A DNA stretch of 63,263 nucleotides from a virus. Below the pieces are notes generated by a model. That model had not been told where the DNA came from. It saw only the letters and a list, made by a program, of their open reading frames with translations, and did not search any database. The position numbers and the translations under genes were made by a program. The stretch lies in IMG/VR virus record IMGVR_UViG_3300035698_005593, positions 1 through 63,263 of that record. One strand, 5' to 3'. The first letter of the stretch is position 1. The number at the start of each line of letters is the position of its first letter. Positions 7,695-16,853 of this stretch are shown here, one piece after another.

Positions 7695-9248
7695 TTATGT
7701 TGGTTGATAGTAGATCTTTCCTCCAAATACATTCAAAAATTTAAAATCTCCTAAAAAATCTTTTAACATAATTTGAATGATTTTGTGTTTCTTATTATTT
7801 AAGTAGTTAATATTATTATATATTAAACTATTATATAATGTATTTATATATCTATAATACTCAATTATAGAGTCTTTTGTTATCAACTTTGAATCAATAA
7901 ATCTTAGAGTAAACTGCTTACAGTAGCTAAATTTACCATAACTATAACCTAGTTCATTATGCTTGTACTGTTCAAATAATATTTCTGTAATTGCCTTATA
8001 AATACGTCTCATTCCTATATTGTTCCAACCATAGACATCTTTCATTTTCATAAGAGTGTTAAAATCAAACTGTACTCCAATACACATATCCTTTTTCTTA
8101 GATTCAGATAACAGTATTTCAGGTCGAACTTTTCTTGGGTTCTCACCCTCATAAATCATCTTGCCGTATATCTGTTCTATGACTGTTCGAATAACAACTC
8201 TTGCTTGATTTTTCTTATTTGGCTTAATAATACCTGTTGCATTAAGTACTCTTTCTATCTCATTTTTTGTAATCAGACTTTTGATTTCGTTTGGTACAGG
8301 AGATTCAATATACTTATCTGGGGTTCCCGAAGTGATATTCTTATTATACTTATCTTCTACATTATTTCTAGCCCAAGACATTATTTCTTCAATCTGACCT
8401 TTTAACCAAGTTTTACCTTTACTTGCAATATCTCTACTCCCTATGTCAGAAGCCATAGCAAAATCTGTAAGTTCTTCTACAGTAAATGGTTCACCAAAAG
8501 TTTGATTTACAGCACATAGGTATTTACAGGGTAAATGTCTATATCCTGCTTTAATGATAAAGTCAGAAAGTAGTGTCATCATATTCTGTTTGTTATTCCC
8601 ATGTCCACCTGACTCTCTTTCATAAGCACTAGTCTTTGGAATAACAACAGGTTGCGTTTCGACTGTCTTAATAGTAGGAAGTAGGTTGTTTATAAACTCA
8701 AGGGTTAAAGATCTAGGTGAGGTACGCATAGCAATTCGTTTGTACTTATAACTCATAGGGAGTCTTACATTATACGTTTTTATTTCAATACTAAGTTTAT
8801 ATTCTCTGTTGATATGTTTTTCTAATCTGTTAAGTACGTCTTTGTGTATTGGTTCACATCTGTAGAAGTAATGAAACCCCCAATCTTTTATAGAGTTTTC
8901 TGCATAACTTGGTTTTCCAAGAATCTCTTGTATATCGTCTTTAGCATGTAGTCTGTCATAACTACTCATTTCACTATTATGATCATCAAAGTCTACCATA
9001 AACCCATGGCAATAACTACTGTTATCCCTAAATGACATACTTGAAGAATACATAGTAGAAAGGTGTTCAGTTACCCTTTTCTGGTGGGTATCTACGCCGT
9101 GGTACTCAGACCACACCCATTTACTTGACTTACCAGTTGATAGATTGTATCCTTTGCTTTCACTTGTTTTATAAAACTTTCCTACATGTTTATTTGTGAA
9201 ACCAAGTAAACTGACCAGTTTATCAAACTGCTCTATTCTTGTGTCCAT
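7695..9248 (-). CDS. Candidate archaeo-eukaryotic-type primase (PrimPol-like) or replication initiator
   Basis: 517 aa. Residues 83-90 (FMVDFDDH) match the metal-binding DxD motif of AEP primases, residues 124-129 (GFHYFY) match their GxH motif, and residues 161-170 (VRLPMSYKYK) match the R-L-P-x-S...K motif III region. The C-terminal 300 residues are helical, basic and Asn/Tyr/Ile-rich, and not recognised. The gene is alone on the minus strand behind its own promoter of the replication-gene class (9289-9322). No DnaG-type primase is visible in the window, so this would fill a missing function. A plasmid-type Rep protein is the main alternative. Confidence 0.6.
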   Translation of the reverse strand: MDTRIEQFDKLVSLLGFTNKHVGKFYKTSESKGYNLSTGKSSKWVWSEYHGVDTHQKRVTEHLSTMYSSSMSFRDNSSYCHGFMVDFDDHNSEMSSYDRLHAKDDIQEILGKPSYAENSIKDWGFHYFYRCEPIHKDVLNRLEKHINREYKLSIEIKTYNVRLPMSYKYKRIAMRTSPRSLTLEFINNLLPTIKTVETQPVVIPKTSAYERESGGHGNNKQNMMTLLSDFIIKAGYRHLPCKYLCAVNQTFGEPFTVEELTDFAMASDIGSRDIASKGKTWLKGQIEEIMSWARNNVEDKYNKNITSGTPDKYIESPVPNEIKSLITKNEIERVLNATGIIKPNKKNQARVVIRTVIEQIYGKMIYEGENPRKVRPEILLSESKKKDMCIGVQFDFNTLMKMKDVYGWNNIGMRRIYKAITEILFEQYKHNELGYSYGKFSYCKQFTLRFIDSKLITKDSIIEYYRYINTLYNSLIYNNINYLNNKKHKIIQIMLKDFLGDFKFLNVFGGKIYYQPT

Positions 9249-9288
9249 ATAAAACTCCTTACTTATTAGTGAACAGAGTATTCACTTA

Positions 9289-9322
9289 CTTATATTATAA
9301 ATAACTTATTTTAACCTTAAAC
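9289..9322 (-). promoter_or_regulatory. Phage promoter element (minus strand)
   Basis: On the minus strand GTTTAAGG, 12 bases, then ATTTATAATATAAG. It matches the bipartite element seen at 13 other sites and lies 41 bp upstream of the minus-strand primase-like gene. Confidence 0.7.
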
Positions 9323-9364
9323 TTTTTTATTTAAAATGAGAGAGCTCGTGTTTTTACGTTTTTA

Positions 9365-9398
9365 TTTTAAGTAAACTCGTTTCAGTTTATATTATAAT
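9365..9398 (+). promoter_or_regulatory. Phage promoter element
   Basis: TTTTAAGT, 12 bases, GTTTATATTATAAT, about 100 bp upstream of the ssDNA-binding-protein-like gene. It is divergent from the minus-strand element at 9289-9322. The 9249-9498 gap contains these two promoters and a TTACTAATA motif at 9417-9425. Confidence 0.75.
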
Positions 9399-9498
9399 TA
9401 GGTAAGGAGGAAACAGTTACTAATAAAAGTCACATGGTTGACACCCAACTAATAAATTAAATTTTAGTTAATATTTAACACCAAAAGAGGTACGACAA

Positions 9499-10872
9499 AT
9501 GGCTAAGGTAAAAAACCCGGCTTTTGAAAAAGCTGCACAAGAAGCTGAAAGAATGAAACAGGAGAAGGATGCTGCTTCCATAGGTGGAGGTGATTTTGAT
9601 TTCGAAGAAATTAACTATTTTGGACTTGAGAATAATGTAGAGAGAGTCTTCAGAATTCTTGGTAATCCAATACTTGCACGTGAAAATGTAGACGATCCAA
9701 AACTTATTCTTCAATCACAAGTTGTTAAAGATGATAAGAAAGGTTACATTCGTGTTAACTGGCCTTTCGTTGAAAAAAATGGGAAACATGTTCCAGACCC
9801 TGATTGGATCCTTACTCGTTTATATAACGAAGTAATGGACGGTGACTGGAAAAAACTTCCTGATGGAGAAAAGAATCAGTGGGGTAGAGACTTCTATAAG
9901 GAATATCACCATAAGCATACTGATGTCTTTAATCGTATTGATTCTAACCGTAAGACTGACGAAAAAGGTTTTGATAAAAACTTTTTCCCTGGTAAAAGAG
10001 TTTTAATGAACATTATTGACAGACACGATGACTGGTGTAAAGGAAGTAAACACTCAAAGCTTCTTTCATCAGGTGTAGGTTCAAAGGATTATGAGAAGGA
10101 AGGCAAAACAGTAACTATCTATTTTCCTCAAATTGGTATCCCACTGGGATTGTATGAAAAGATTTTTAGTCATTTTCAAAGGTTCCATGGTGATTGGGAT
10201 ATAGATGCAGTAGTTACTAAAAAGTCAGAAGCAAAAGAGTATGAAGTTTTTGATGGAACAGACGAGAAGTATGTATCTAAGGAAGCAAGAGGGTTTTGTG
10301 ACATTGATGAACTATCAGCAGACGAACAAGCTTACGAAACATATGATCTTGACAAACTGTTTAAGGTTACTTCGTATCAAAAAATGGTTAAATGGCTCCA
10401 AGGTCTATTTAAGCTCTGTGATGAAAATCTAAACACTAGGTTTTATGATGAACTTGTAGCACTTGCTGCTAAAGAAAAAGCAGAGGCAAATGCTAACAGA
10501 CCTGAAGTAAGTGAAGAAACTAAAGCTGTTGAAGAACCAAAGACAGAACCTGTACAAGAGCCAACTGAGAGTAAAGGAAGACGTAGATCGGCTCCTGAAA
10601 CTCATGTAGCAGAAGTTGAGGTCGAAGCAGAGAATGGGCTTACTGTAGAAAACTATTTTCCAAAGTTTAGTGTTCTTAGTGAGGAAGAACAATCTGTTCT
10701 TAAAGAAACTGTCTCAGGTTTTGAAGATGGTCTTCCTATTTACACTAAAGACGCAGATGACCTTGTTTGTTCAATTGACACCTGTGTATTTCCAAATTCA
10801 GGTGAACAGACTACTTTTCCTTCAGCAATTCTAACATGTCCCGTGTGTGGTGTGGTTGAATCTGGAGAGTAA
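9499..10872 (+). CDS. Probable single-stranded DNA-binding protein
   Basis: 457 aa. The first 300 residues form a globular domain (VFRILGNPILAR..., then KGYIRVNWPFVE) of a kind found in long phage SSB proteins. It is followed by a low-complexity Glu/Pro/Ala linker (about 325-380), an acidic stretch, and a C-terminal putative zinc knuckle with Cys424, Cys429, Cys447 and Cys450 (TCPVCG). Its position next to RecA and recombination genes, its own promoter and a strong terminator directly downstream fit an abundant gp32-like protein. The identification is by context and general resemblance, not by a diagnostic motif. Confidence 0.6.
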   Translation: MAKVKNPAFEKAAQEAERMKQEKDAASIGGGDFDFEEINYFGLENNVERVFRILGNPILARENVDDPKLILQSQVVKDDKKGYIRVNWPFVEKNGKHVPDPDWILTRLYNEVMDGDWKKLPDGEKNQWGRDFYKEYHHKHTDVFNRIDSNRKTDEKGFDKNFFPGKRVLMNIIDRHDDWCKGSKHSKLLSSGVGSKDYEKEGKTVTIYFPQIGIPLGLYEKIFSHFQRFHGDWDIDAVVTKKSEAKEYEVFDGTDEKYVSKEARGFCDIDELSADEQAYETYDLDKLFKVTSYQKMVKWLQGLFKLCDENLNTRFYDELVALAAKEKAEANANRPEVSEETKAVEEPKTEPVQEPTESKGRRRSAPETHVAEVEVEAENGLTVENYFPKFSVLSEEEQSVLKETVSGFEDGLPIYTKDADDLVCSIDTCVFPNSGEQTTFPSAILTCPVCGVVESGE

Positions 10873-10880
10873 ACATTAAA

Positions 10881-10909
10881 AGAGGGGGCTTAGGCTCCCT
10901 CTTTATTTT
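10881..10909 (+). terminator. Rho-independent terminator
   Basis: AGAGGGGGC, loop TTAG, GCTCCCTCT, then TTATTTT, eight bases after the SSB-like stop. Nine-base-pair stem with one G-T pair. Confidence 0.85.
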
Positions 10910-10943
10910 GTTTATAAAACTAAGTAGAAGGTGAAGAATAGAG

Positions 10944-11432
10944 ATAAAAGATTTAGAAGAATTTAAGGCTGATTGTAATAAAGGCAAATGCAATCGTAAC
11001 ACTATGAAGTCTAAAAACTGTTTAAAAGAAGGTAAGCAAACAAGGTGTTACGATAAGTATATATCTCAGACTCTAAAAGATAATGATAAGATGTTTACTA
11101 TTGACTTAGAGTGGGAGACTCTAAAAGAAGAGGTTAAGAAGAGAGACAACGATGAGTGTCAAGTGTGGAAGAGTTTTTCAAGTGAAGAAAGAAAATTTGT
11201 ACTCAACAACTTTTTTGATGAGTATAGACATTTATCTAAAACTCTTGATTGCGCTCATATACTCTCTCGTGGTTCTAATCCAGACTTGAGATACGACCTT
11301 GACAATGTCGTTTTATGCTCGAGATACCTACACGGGTTACTTGATAGTTATAAGCACCCAGTTACACAAGAGAACATCACAGTAGAGGAACGAGAAGAGT
11401 GGTTTAGGAAGGCAATGAATGACCATAGCTGA
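10944..11432 (+). CDS. HNH-type protein with N-terminal Cys cluster; probable AUA start
   Basis: From the first ATG (11004) it is 142 aa. However, the in-frame upstream sequence encodes IKDLEEFKADCNKGKCNRN, which completes a Cys4 cluster (CNKGKC, then KNC and TRC) typical of small phage HNH-associated proteins. The nearest suitable start is ATA at 10944, nine bases after GAAGGTGA; an in-frame stop lies at 10932. The C-terminal half has CAHILSRG, then NVVLC, then LH, which fits a degenerate HNH nuclease fold. The start is either a non-standard AUA or a sequencing error. The role may be a homing or recombination nuclease. Confidence 0.6.
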   Translation: MKDLEEFKADCNKGKCNRNTMKSKNCLKEGKQTRCYDKYISQTLKDNDKMFTIDLEWETLKEEVKKRDNDECQVWKSFSSEERKFVLNNFFDEYRHLSKTLDCAHILSRGSNPDLRYDLDNVVLCSRYLHGLLDSYKHPVTQENITVEEREEWFRKAMNDHS

Positions 11433-11673
11433 TGTTATACTAACTGAAGTAATTGATATAATAGAAGAGTACATGAGTGATCCTTATATCTATGGACGCC
11501 TCGATAAAATACATCCTGACTTACAAATTGCGCAAGGCTTACTACTACAAGAAGTACTATGTCAGGTGTATGGAAAATATTGTGATAAGGGTATAAAATT
11601 TCCAGAGATTCGTTTTGAAGTAAAACCAAACGGGTCATTTAATTATGCATTTAAAAAATTAGGAGGAACATAA
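11419..11673 (+). CDS. Hypothetical small protein
   Basis: 84 aa, overlapping the HNH gene by 14 bases and the next gene by one. An N-terminal helix is followed by a short beta-rich C-terminal half (FPEIRFEVKPNGSF). Its strand pattern resembles the next gene (KLPEIKLHFNW), so the two may be distant duplicates. Function unknown. Confidence 0.65.
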   Translation: MTIADVILTEVIDIIEEYMSDPYIYGRLDKIHPDLQIAQGLLLQEVLCQVYGKYCDKGIKFPEIRFEVKPNGSFNYAFKKLGGT

Positions 11674-11924
11674 TGAGTGAAGAGAAAAAAGAAGACCTTA
11701 TTGAAGAAGATTTTACTGAAGAAGAGATGAGTGAAATAAAAAAAATGGTAAGGGGTGTTAGAAGATTATGTGAAGATTACATAAAAACTACTAGCATGGC
11801 CGAGTTTAAGCTACCTGAAATTAAACTTCACTTTAATTGGTCTGAGGAGAGACAAAACATTTTCACCATACTGTCAGAGACTAAGACTATTAAGGAACAC
11901 CTGGAGGACAAAGATGTCACTTGA
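11673..11924 (+). CDS. Hypothetical small acidic protein
   Basis: 83 aa, preceded by AGGAGGAACA, overlapping RecA by 11 bases. It has an acidic N-terminal helix and a FKLPEIKLHFNW strand. Co-translated with RecA, so a recombination accessory role is possible but not shown. Confidence 0.65.
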   Translation: MSEEKKEDLIEEDFTEEEMSEIKKMVRGVRRLCEDYIKTTSMAEFKLPEIKLHFNWSEERQNIFTILSETKTIKEHLEDKDVT

Positions 11925-13101
11925 TCAAACCATGTTGGAGATTCAAAAGAAACACGGTAAAAAAGTTATAAAGATGGGCAGTGATATCTCATATCAAATC
12001 CCTATTCATTGTAGTACAGGTAGTATCAGTCTTGACCTAATTCTTGGTTGTGGTGGAATACCCAAGGGTCGTATTATTGAAACTTACGGCCCTGCGTCAG
12101 GTGGGAAAACAACTATGACAATTATTATGATGAAAGAGATACAGCAAATAGAGGTTAAAACTAAAGAAGGTAAACGTAAAGGAGTTGTAGCATTTATTGA
12201 TGTTGAGAACTCATTCGATAGAAAGTGGGCTGAAAAACAAGGTGTTAAGACAGAGGATATTTTGTATATTCAACCTGAAACTGGTGATGAAGTTCTTGAT
12301 ATTACAGAGACGCTTGTAAGATCAGGTGAAGTAGACCTTGTTATAATAGACTCAGTTTCAGCGATGGCTACACGAGCAGAACTTGAGGGGGAGTATGGTG
12401 ATGCACATATTGGTCAACTTGCAAGACTCATGTCACAGGGTATGAAAAAACTTAATGCGGCAATGACAGGCAATGATTGTACTATAGTGTTCATCAATCA
12501 GGTTCGGGATAAAATTGGTGGTTATGGAAGTCCTGAAACAACCAGTGGTGGTCGTGCACTAGGTTTTTATTCTTCAATTAGACTATCTGTTCGTAGAAGG
12601 GATGTCATTGGACTTAGAGAAGAACCTATTGGTTTCATTACAAAGGTAAAAGCTGAAAAGAATAAATGTGGTCCTCCTTTTAGACATGTTGAAGTATCAT
12701 TGTATATTGGAGGAGACGATGGTAAGACTTTTGGTATAGACAATGATGTAGAGATTATTGACTTAGCTGTATCTCAAGAGATTATCCACAAAGGTGGTGC
12801 TTGGTTTAAGTACGAGATCAACGGTGAAGAGGAAAGATGGCAAGGCAAAGCTAAGCTTGCAGCTTTTCTTAAAGAAAATCAAACTGTCTTTGAAGAGATA
12901 AAAGCAAAAGTGTATGCAAAGGTATTAGAAGACGACTCTCCAGCCTCTGGCTCGTTTGAAGAAGAAGTCAGGGAAGAGGAAGTTAAAGCCGAGATTGAAA
13001 AACTTGCAGCAGAACCGGAAGTTAAAAAATCAAAAGGTAAAAAAGAATCAGTAGAAGAACTGGTTACTGAGATGCCTGTTGCAGAAGAACAAGGTGAGTA
13101 A
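11914..13101 (+). CDS. recA: RecA-family recombinase
   Basis: 395 aa. Walker A GPASGGKTT at 59-67, then VVAFIDVENSFDRKWA, IIDSVSAM (Walker B), FINQVRDKIG and TSGGRALGFYSS are the ordered motifs of bacterial-type RecA rather than of T4 UvsX. The C-terminal 50 residues are a long Glu/Lys tail. It forms filaments on ssDNA for strand exchange during phage recombination-dependent replication. It lies in an operon after the SSB-like gene and just before the SbcC/gp46 gene, a classical recombination module. Confidence 0.95.
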   Translation: MSLDQTMLEIQKKHGKKVIKMGSDISYQIPIHCSTGSISLDLILGCGGIPKGRIIETYGPASGGKTTMTIIMMKEIQQIEVKTKEGKRKGVVAFIDVENSFDRKWAEKQGVKTEDILYIQPETGDEVLDITETLVRSGEVDLVIIDSVSAMATRAELEGEYGDAHIGQLARLMSQGMKKLNAAMTGNDCTIVFINQVRDKIGGYGSPETTSGGRALGFYSSIRLSVRRRDVIGLREEPIGFITKVKAEKNKCGPPFRHVEVSLYIGGDDGKTFGIDNDVEIIDLAVSQEIIHKGGAWFKYEINGEEERWQGKAKLAAFLKENQTVFEEIKAKVYAKVLEDDSPASGSFEEEVREEEVKAEIEKLAAEPEVKKSKGKKESVEELVTEMPVAEEQGE

Positions 13102-13102
13102 G

Positions 13103-13531
13103 ATGAAAGTAACGTATGAGATATTTGAGGATTTTTGTGAAGACGCATTTAAAGAAATTAAAGACCCAGAATCTTATACGGGAATCGTATGTCCGCTGAA
13201 AGGCGGATATATGTTTTCTTACTTTTTAAGTAATAGGTTGAACATTCCCATTCATTTTATTGAAATTGCGTCCTACGATAAGAAAGAGAGACACGAAGTA
13301 AAGTTTCTGACCAAGCTAAAAGCTGTATGTATGGATGGAAACTATTTATTTGTTGATGATATATATGATTCAGGTAGTACTTGGAAGGCTTTCGAGAACA
13401 AATACTACTGGTACAACTTGACCCCAATCTTTCTTGTCTCTAAATCATATGAAGTAGCTGCTGGGTTTTATGTTTCACCAGAGATATGGGTGGACTTTTT
13501 CTGGGAAGAAATTGGTTTAAGAAATGAATAA
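13103..13531 (+). CDS. Phosphoribosyltransferase-like protein
   Basis: 142 aa from ATG 13103 (AAGGTGAG upstream). An earlier in-frame ATG at 13079 lies inside recA and has no SD. NYLFVDDIYDSGST is the PRPP-binding motif of type I phosphoribosyltransferases, and IVCPLKGGYMF fits the preceding PPi loop. The likely reaction is base plus PRPP to a nucleotide, or a regulatory PRPP-binding role. The substrate-binding hood is too divergent to name the base. Its 3' end overlaps the promoter box at 13515. Confidence 0.8.
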   Translation: MKVTYEIFEDFCEDAFKEIKDPESYTGIVCPLKGGYMFSYFLSNRLNIPIHFIEIASYDKKERHEVKFLTKLKAVCMDGNYLFVDDIYDSGSTWKAFENKYYWYNLTPIFLVSKSYEVAAGFYVSPEIWVDFFWEEIGLRNE

Positions 13532-13548
13532 CTAGTTTATAGTATATA
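13515..13548 (+). promoter_or_regulatory. Phage promoter element
   Basis: GTTTAAGA, 12 bases, GTTTATAGTATATA. The upstream box lies within the last codons of the phosphoribosyltransferase gene. It serves the SbcC/gp46 gene 15 bp downstream. Confidence 0.75.
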
Positions 13549-13562
13549 ATAAAGGAGATTAA

Positions 13563-15725
13563 ATGAGAATCACAAGTCTTTATCTTAAAAACTTTAAAAA
13601 TGTAAAAGAACAAAGTCTTAACTTTGATAAGATAAATCTTATTACAGGATTGCCAGGTGAAGGTAAGACAGCCATTGTAGAAGCAATTACTTTCGCACTA
13701 TGTAATGAACTTAAAGACAACATATCAGAGTATGTAAGATGGGGAACACCTGGGTTTAAAATTCAGATCTTATTCGAACACTTGTCTAGAAACTATGATT
13801 ACACTATTGAGGGGTCAGTTAAATCATCTACATCTAGAACTCTTATCGTTGACGGAAACAGAGAAGATGCGTTTATTAACTCAGATGCAGTTAAGGAGCT
13901 ATCTTCTGTTATTGACCCTGTCCTTACTTTATACAGTAACATATCTATGCAACATCAATCTACGTCACTACTTGAGGAGAAGCCAGCCCCCAGGTTGGAA
14001 AAACTTAAGAAGATTCTTAAGGTAGATCAAATTGATAAATGTACAGAAGCAATGACGGAGGATAAAGATTTAATTAAAGAAAATATAGTTGCATCTGATG
14101 CCGTGCTTGCAACACTGAATGCAAAGACTTTTCAATACGAAGATGTACCTGTACTGCCTAATGTAGATGTCATAGAACTCAAGACTCAATTACAACAGCT
14201 TTCTAAAGATAAAGAAACACACGATGAAGAAGTAATTGAATTTGAAAAGAACAAGATGAGTAAGAAACAGTATGATGATGCACAAGAAAAAATCAGTAGT
14301 GCAACTATAATGCTTAAATCAGTTGATAAAAGTATTTCAAGTATCAAAGAAAATAAAATAGTTGTACCTGAGTTTGATGAAGACTGTATCACAAGTATAT
14401 CAAACGATATAAATACTTTACAACTAACTGCAAAGGATCAGGAAGTTGAGTTAAAGAATTATGAGTCTGCTGTTAAGGACATTGAAATTAAAAAGACTGA
14501 GTTAGCAGAACTACCCAAGCAGGTAAGAATTGGTATTTGTTCTGTGACCGACCAACACTTGGAGCTTATACAAGATGCAGTTTCAGATGCAAAGTCTGAT
14601 TACAATTTTTATGTTAAACAGTTAAAGGCAATTGAATCAGGCCAGTGCCCAACCTGTGGAGCAGACTATACTACTGAGGACATCCAAGGTCATGAAAAGC
14701 AAAGAGATGATTGTAAGAAGTTATGGGACGAGTCAAAAGTAGAGCTTGGTAAAATGACTGAACAGGTTGAAGCTTATGCTACGAAAGTAGTAAGTAACAA
14801 CGAAATTAGAATTACAAGGGAAGCAGTTGAAAAAAGCATTAAGGAGCTAGAAGCAAAACTTCCAGAAGAAAAACCTGATACTAATACAGACTCACTTACT
14901 AAGATTGAAGAGTTAAAAGCTACACTCAATGAGTTAAAAGATATTAAAGTTGGTGTAGATAAAATTAAGGAAGGTAACTCTATAATAGAAAAAGAACTAA
15001 GTACTTTCTTACAGGAGCGATCAAAGCACGAGGTTATTATAGCAGAGTATAGTAAAGTTAGTGAGCCCAAGACTTTTGTGTTTAGTGTAGAGTTTGACCA
15101 AGCATTGTTTAGTGATCTTAAAATTCAAGTGTCAGAATACAATGATGCAGAATTAGAACACGATAGAATTATTCAATTTAATAAGAGAGTAAAAAAGGAG
15201 GAGGGAAACAGAGACAGTGAGGTAACGGAACAAGAGAATGTTTTAATGGAACATAGGAAAAAACAGACTCTGTTGAAGGAAGTAGAAAGAATATTAAATA
15301 AGGATTTTGTATCTTATTTAATTGAGAAAGGTACGACACACATTCAAACTAAAATGAATGAGTTCTTCCAAAGAGGCTATGGTAAGTATACAGTTGCTTT
15401 TCAACAGAAGAAGCGTGGCGTAGAATACTACTATAGTGAGAACAACGAGGATATGCATTCTGTTACGACACTCAGTGGATTTGAACAACAGATTCTTGGA
15501 ACAGCTCAAAGGGTTGCATTGACTTCTTTACAGAACCTAGGTATTTTTATAGCCGATGAGATAGATAGTGACGCACCATCAGCAAAAAGCATTCAGTTAT
15601 ATGATACTATCCTTAAAGAGGATTTTAGTCAATACTTTTGCATTACTCATAATGCTGAAACACAGGAGTTTATTTCAACAAATCCAGGATGCAGGACAAT
15701 CGAAATATCAGATAAAAAAGTTTAA
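13563..15725 (+). CDS. SbcC/Rad50/T4 gp46-like ATPase subunit of recombination nuclease
   Basis: 720 aa. Walker A GLPGEGKT at 29-36, long coiled coils on either side of a zinc hook CPTC (362-365), then the LSGFEQQ signature and a Walker B region IFIADEID near 660. This is the ABC-ATPase that partners a Mre11-type nuclease to process DNA ends. Its probable partner is encoded 46 kb away at 62211. D-loop and signature residues look intact, so it should be active. Confidence 0.93.
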   Translation: MRITSLYLKNFKNVKEQSLNFDKINLITGLPGEGKTAIVEAITFALCNELKDNISEYVRWGTPGFKIQILFEHLSRNYDYTIEGSVKSSTSRTLIVDGNREDAFINSDAVKELSSVIDPVLTLYSNISMQHQSTSLLEEKPAPRLEKLKKILKVDQIDKCTEAMTEDKDLIKENIVASDAVLATLNAKTFQYEDVPVLPNVDVIELKTQLQQLSKDKETHDEEVIEFEKNKMSKKQYDDAQEKISSATIMLKSVDKSISSIKENKIVVPEFDEDCITSISNDINTLQLTAKDQEVELKNYESAVKDIEIKKTELAELPKQVRIGICSVTDQHLELIQDAVSDAKSDYNFYVKQLKAIESGQCPTCGADYTTEDIQGHEKQRDDCKKLWDESKVELGKMTEQVEAYATKVVSNNEIRITREAVEKSIKELEAKLPEEKPDTNTDSLTKIEELKATLNELKDIKVGVDKIKEGNSIIEKELSTFLQERSKHEVIIAEYSKVSEPKTFVFSVEFDQALFSDLKIQVSEYNDAELEHDRIIQFNKRVKKEEGNRDSEVTEQENVLMEHRKKQTLLKEVERILNKDFVSYLIEKGTTHIQTKMNEFFQRGYGKYTVAFQQKKRGVEYYYSENNEDMHSVTTLSGFEQQILGTAQRVALTSLQNLGIFIADEIDSDAPSAKSIQLYDTILKEDFSQYFCITHNAETQEFISTNPGCRTIEISDKKV

Positions 15726-15753
15726 GAAAACGAAATTCAGTTTATATTACAAG
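15720..15753 (+). promoter_or_regulatory. Phage promoter element
   Basis: GTTTAAGA, 12 bases, GTTTATATTACAAG, beginning at the gp46-like stop codon and 21 bp upstream of the clamp gene. Confidence 0.7.
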
Positions 15754-15773
15754 TATAAAAGGAGAAAAACTAA

Positions 15774-16853
15774 ATGAAAATTTTAAAAGAAGATCTAAGG
15801 TTTCTTGATCTTTACGTACTCGGTGCAGATAACAAAAACATTATGCACGATAAAGTACAGATCAAAACAGACTCAAAGAACTCAAAAGTAAGGATTGCTC
15901 AACAAAGTAGGGATGCCTCTTTTGTTACAGAATTAGTAGCAAAGTCAGAGGAAGATTTTGAACTCATCCTACCTACCGTACAATTTAATCAACTTATTAA
16001 ACTGAGTGCAGATGATTCAGTTGAACTAACTAAGGATGGTATAAAGTTTACATCAGGTAAGTACGAACTTGAGCAGTATGATTTTGATTACTCACCAATA
16101 GAACATATCTGTAGTGTGCTTTCTGGTGACGGTGTGTGTGAGGTTATCAACATTCAGAATCTTGATAAGATTACTTCTGTAAAATCATTCGTAGGACAAG
16201 AGACGTTTGCAACCGTGGCTCTGATGAATGGTTACTTTGTAGCTTCTAATAAAAAGGATGCGACAGGTGCTATTAAGACAGACAACGATAGTGAGGAAGA
16301 ACTTTACTTGTCTGAGCTTACTGCATCAATTTGCTTACAGTCAGAGATCAAAGAACTTGATATTAGTTTTAATGAAGAGGAAGCGTTTTACTCTTTTAAG
16401 ATAGGATCAACAACTTGTATTATTCCTATTAGAGAGTATGCCCTCCCGAACATCTTTTATCCTGAGATTATCTCTTCGTTTATGCATGAGTCTAAGGTTA
16501 GAGTTGCTAAGTTAGACCTAGTTAAGGCACTCCAAAGAATAGGTATCATTGCATCACAGAACTTGGAAGGAAGAATACACCTGACTCTTGACGATAAACA
16601 GATTGTCATTGAGAGTAAGGAAGACAGCACAGGGTATGCATCTGAAACAGTAGCTGCTTCCATAGATTCAAAGGTAAAAGGACAAACACTTGTTGTATCT
16701 GTTTCTTATCTTAGCAATATTATTGGTTCGCTAACTGGTGACGAAGCTATCATACTTGTTGACTCAGATGCTGAGGAAGCTGTTGCTATAACAGTAACAG
16801 ATGAAACAGACGAAAGATTTTACATTCACGTTCTGTATGAGAGTCTAGGTTAA
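15774..16853 (+). CDS. dnaN: Beta sliding clamp (DnaN-like)
   Basis: 359 aa, close to the 360-370 residues of bacterial DnaN. Three successive alpha-beta units of about 120 residues can be traced. In the first, LPTVQFNQLIKLSADDSVELT followed by FTSGKYEL matches the usual clamp domain, and later KLDLVKALQRIGIIAS begins domain 3. It should ring DNA and tether polymerase I (39658), loaded by the DnaX-like protein (60340). Sequence identity to known clamps looks low, so the call rests on length, repeat pattern and context. Confidence 0.7.
   Translation: MKILKEDLRFLDLYVLGADNKNIMHDKVQIKTDSKNSKVRIAQQSRDASFVTELVAKSEEDFELILPTVQFNQLIKLSADDSVELTKDGIKFTSGKYELEQYDFDYSPIEHICSVLSGDGVCEVINIQNLDKITSVKSFVGQETFATVALMNGYFVASNKKDATGAIKTDNDSEEELYLSELTASICLQSEIKELDISFNEEEAFYSFKIGSTTCIIPIREYALPNIFYPEIISSFMHESKVRVAKLDLVKALQRIGIIASQNLEGRIHLTLDDKQIVIESKEDSTGYASETVAASIDSKVKGQTLVVSVSYLSNIIGSLTGDEAIILVDSDAEEAVAITVTDETDERFYIHVLYESLG

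Noticed and set aside
10910-10923. GTTTATAAAACTAA as a promoter
   Set aside because: No TTTAAG box at the fixed distance; it follows a terminator but lacks the first half.
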